Positions 35,647-36,633 of a DNA stretch of 36,633 nt are shown in pieces. Within the stretch, counting starts at the first letter, position 1, and every line of letters starts with the position of its first letter. A program made the translations under genes and the position numbers. This DNA is from Porticoccus sp. GTDB taxonomy: Bacteria > Pseudomonadota > Gammaproteobacteria > Pseudomonadales > Porticoccaceae. Location of the stretch: positions 1-36,633 of the forward strand of contig DRHD01000271.1 of NCBI GenBank assembly GCA_011049795.1, read 5' to 3'. The notes beneath the pieces were generated by a model. The model saw only the letters and a program-made list of their open reading frames with translations. It had not been told where the DNA came from and searched no databases.

Positions 35647-35703
35647 TCAGGTTGGCGACAGGTCGTTTTCAGGTTGGAAAGCCGGGAAATAACGTTGTAA
35701 TAA
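35647..35703 (+). promoter_or_regulatory. lysC promoter candidate with direct repeats
   Basis: TTGGAA (35674-35679) and TAATAA (35698-35703) are 18 bases apart. TCAGGTTGG occurs at 35647-35655 and 35669-35677, exactly 22 bases apart (two helical turns), with the second copy overlapping the -35. No lysine riboswitch was recognised in the 176-base gap. Confidence 0.4.
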
Positions 35704-35725
35704 TATACTTGAGTCTAGAGAGTTC

Positions 35726-36633
35726 ATGAGTTTAATTGTTCAAAAATATGGTGGCACCTCGGTTGGGACGATCGATCGAATCGAAGCCGTTGCTGAAAAA
35801 GTAGCCAGTTTCCGTCACCGTGGTGACGATGTGGTTGTGGTTGTTTCTGCCATGAGTGGCGAAACCAATCGATTGATTGGACTGGCGAGTGAGATTGTTG
35901 ATGAGCCAAGCCCCCGGGAAATGGATGTGTTGGTCTCGACCGGAGAGCAGGTAACCATAGCGTTGCTGAGTATGGCGCTACAAAAGCGTGGTTGCGATGC
36001 TCGCTCTTATACCGGTGGACAGGTTCGAATTCTCACCGATGACACACATTCAAAGGCTCGTATTCAGGATATTGATGCTCACCGGATGCAGGCAGATTTA
36101 TCGGCGGGTAGAATTGTCGTTGTTGCCGGTTTTCAGGGAGCTGATGAACAGGGCAATATAACCACGCTGGGGCGTGGTGGTTCTGACACAACGGCAGTAG
36201 CGTTGGCCGCAGCATTAAAAGCGGATGAATGTCAGATATACACTGATGTAGACGGCGTTTACACCACAGACCCTCGGATGGTCTCCGGTGCTCGTCGTTT
36301 GGATAAGATTACCTTTGAGGAAATGCTGGAAATGGCCAGCCAAGGCTCGAAGGTGTTGCAAATTCGTGCCGTTGAGTTTGCAGGTAAATACAAGGTTCCG
36401 CTAAGGGTGCTATCCAGTTTCAAAGATGGCCCCGGCACATTGATTACACTTGAGGATGATGACGAGATGGAAAAACCGGTTGTTTCTGGTATCGCCTTTA
36501 ACCGTGATGAGGCCAAACTTACCATTCGTGGTATTCCTGATGTTCCTGGTATCGCTTCGAGGATATTGGGTGCTGTAGGTCGGGCTAATATTGAAGTAGA
36601 CGTTATTGTTCAGAATGTGGCTCAGGACAATAC
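35726..36633 (+). CDS. lysC: Aspartate kinase, 3' end beyond window
   Basis: Phosphorylates aspartate, the first step toward lysine, threonine and methionine. 302 codons are visible and the frame is still open at the window end. QKYGGTSVG (6-14) is the substrate/ATP signature, [17 protein letters not shown] binds the nucleotide, and [12 protein letters not shown] is intact. The first ACT regulatory domain begins near residue 255 ([16 protein letters not shown]), so feedback control by lysine or threonine is likely. The start ATG is fixed by homology. It follows alaS in the same direction with a 176-base gap, as in Pseudomonas. Confidence 0.96.
   Translation, partial: MSLIVQKYGGTSVGTIDRIEAVAEKVASFRHRGDDVVVVVSAMSGETNRLIGLASEIVDEPSPREMDVLVSTGEQVTIALLSMALQKRGCDARSYTGGQVRILTDDTHSKARIQDIDAHRMQADLSAGRIVVVAGFQGADEQGNITTLGRGGSDTTAVALAAALKADECQIYTDVDGVYTTDPRMVSGARRLDKITFEEMLEMASQGSKVLQIRAVEFAGKYKVPLRVLSSFKDGPGTLITLEDDDEMEKPVVSGIAFNRDEAKLTIRGIPDVPGIASRILGAVGRANIEVDVIVQNVAQDN

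Noticed and set aside
35550..35725. Lysine riboswitch upstream of lysC
   Set aside because: No L-box-like conserved segments were recognised, and the gap is too short for a typical full L-box plus expression platform.

Overview
The window looks like chromosome of a free-living, probably aquatic gammaproteobacterium related to the Pseudomonas/Cellvibrio-Spongiibacter side of the class. This rests on gene order and protein families I recognise: purM-purN beside DUF3108 and divergent DUF2066-hda, arsC-wrbA-DUF2069, fdxA-mutS, pncC-recA with a LexA box, and alaS-lysC. All are familiar linkages in that group. No database was searched, so the genus is not assigned.

Layout. (1) 1-907 is an accessory edge. 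It holds two overlapping tiny membrane-protein genes on the minus strand, with attC-like boxes or stem-loops on both sides, then a 203-bp segment bounded by a perfect 13-bp inverted repeat (a possible miniature or decayed insertion element). (2) 908-5394 has dcd, a convergent membrane/coiled-coil protein, and a large RND/MMPL exporter with repeat-bearing loops. (3) 5489-9855 is a minus-strand series: a SirB-type membrane protein, a 33-residue Lys-rich protein, DUF3014, DUF3108, purN and purM. (4) 9976-11885 is divergent DUF2066 and hda, with an apparently leaderless start. (5) 11906-15210 is a minus-strand aldehyde dehydrogenase, thioredoxin-like lipoprotein and BrkB/YihY protein. (6) 15310-18483 is a tightly overlapping arsC-wrbA-DUF2069-sppA operon. 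(7) 18632-21662 is fdxA and mutS on the minus strand. (8) 21919-24285 is a convergent HD-GYP and PAS-GGDEF pair. (9) 24550-27415 is a TrmA/RlmD-like RNA methyltransferase, pncC and SOS-controlled recA. (10) 27606-29785 is a sterol-desaturase-family protein, DUF4126 and recX, the last carrying an in-frame hexanucleotide microsatellite. (11) 29772-32848 is a YheT-like hydrolase, a DUF6491-like secreted protein, an M23 peptidase-like protein, Trm112 and HIT proteins. (12) 32934 to the end is alaS and the 5' part of lysC.

Most genes are housekeeping: nucleotide synthesis (dcd, purM, purN), replication control (hda), repair and recombination (mutS, recA, recX), protein quality control (sppA), translation (alaS, RNA methyltransferase, Trm112) and amino-acid synthesis (lysC). 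The HD-GYP/GGDEF pair would handle cyclic-di-GMP. I found no rRNA, tRNA, CRISPR array, phage module or complete transposase gene.

The least ordinary signals are the cassette-like left edge and a recurrent pattern of short tandem duplications. Degenerate 13-17-bp repeats sit across or just after the stop codons of at least four genes (aldehyde dehydrogenase, sppA, fdxA, GGDEF gene). In-frame repeats also occur inside the exporter and recX. I see no convincing new multi-gene defence or metabolic system. Gaps under 300 bp that are not listed (for example 2415-2622 and 5861-6113) showed nothing I could name.
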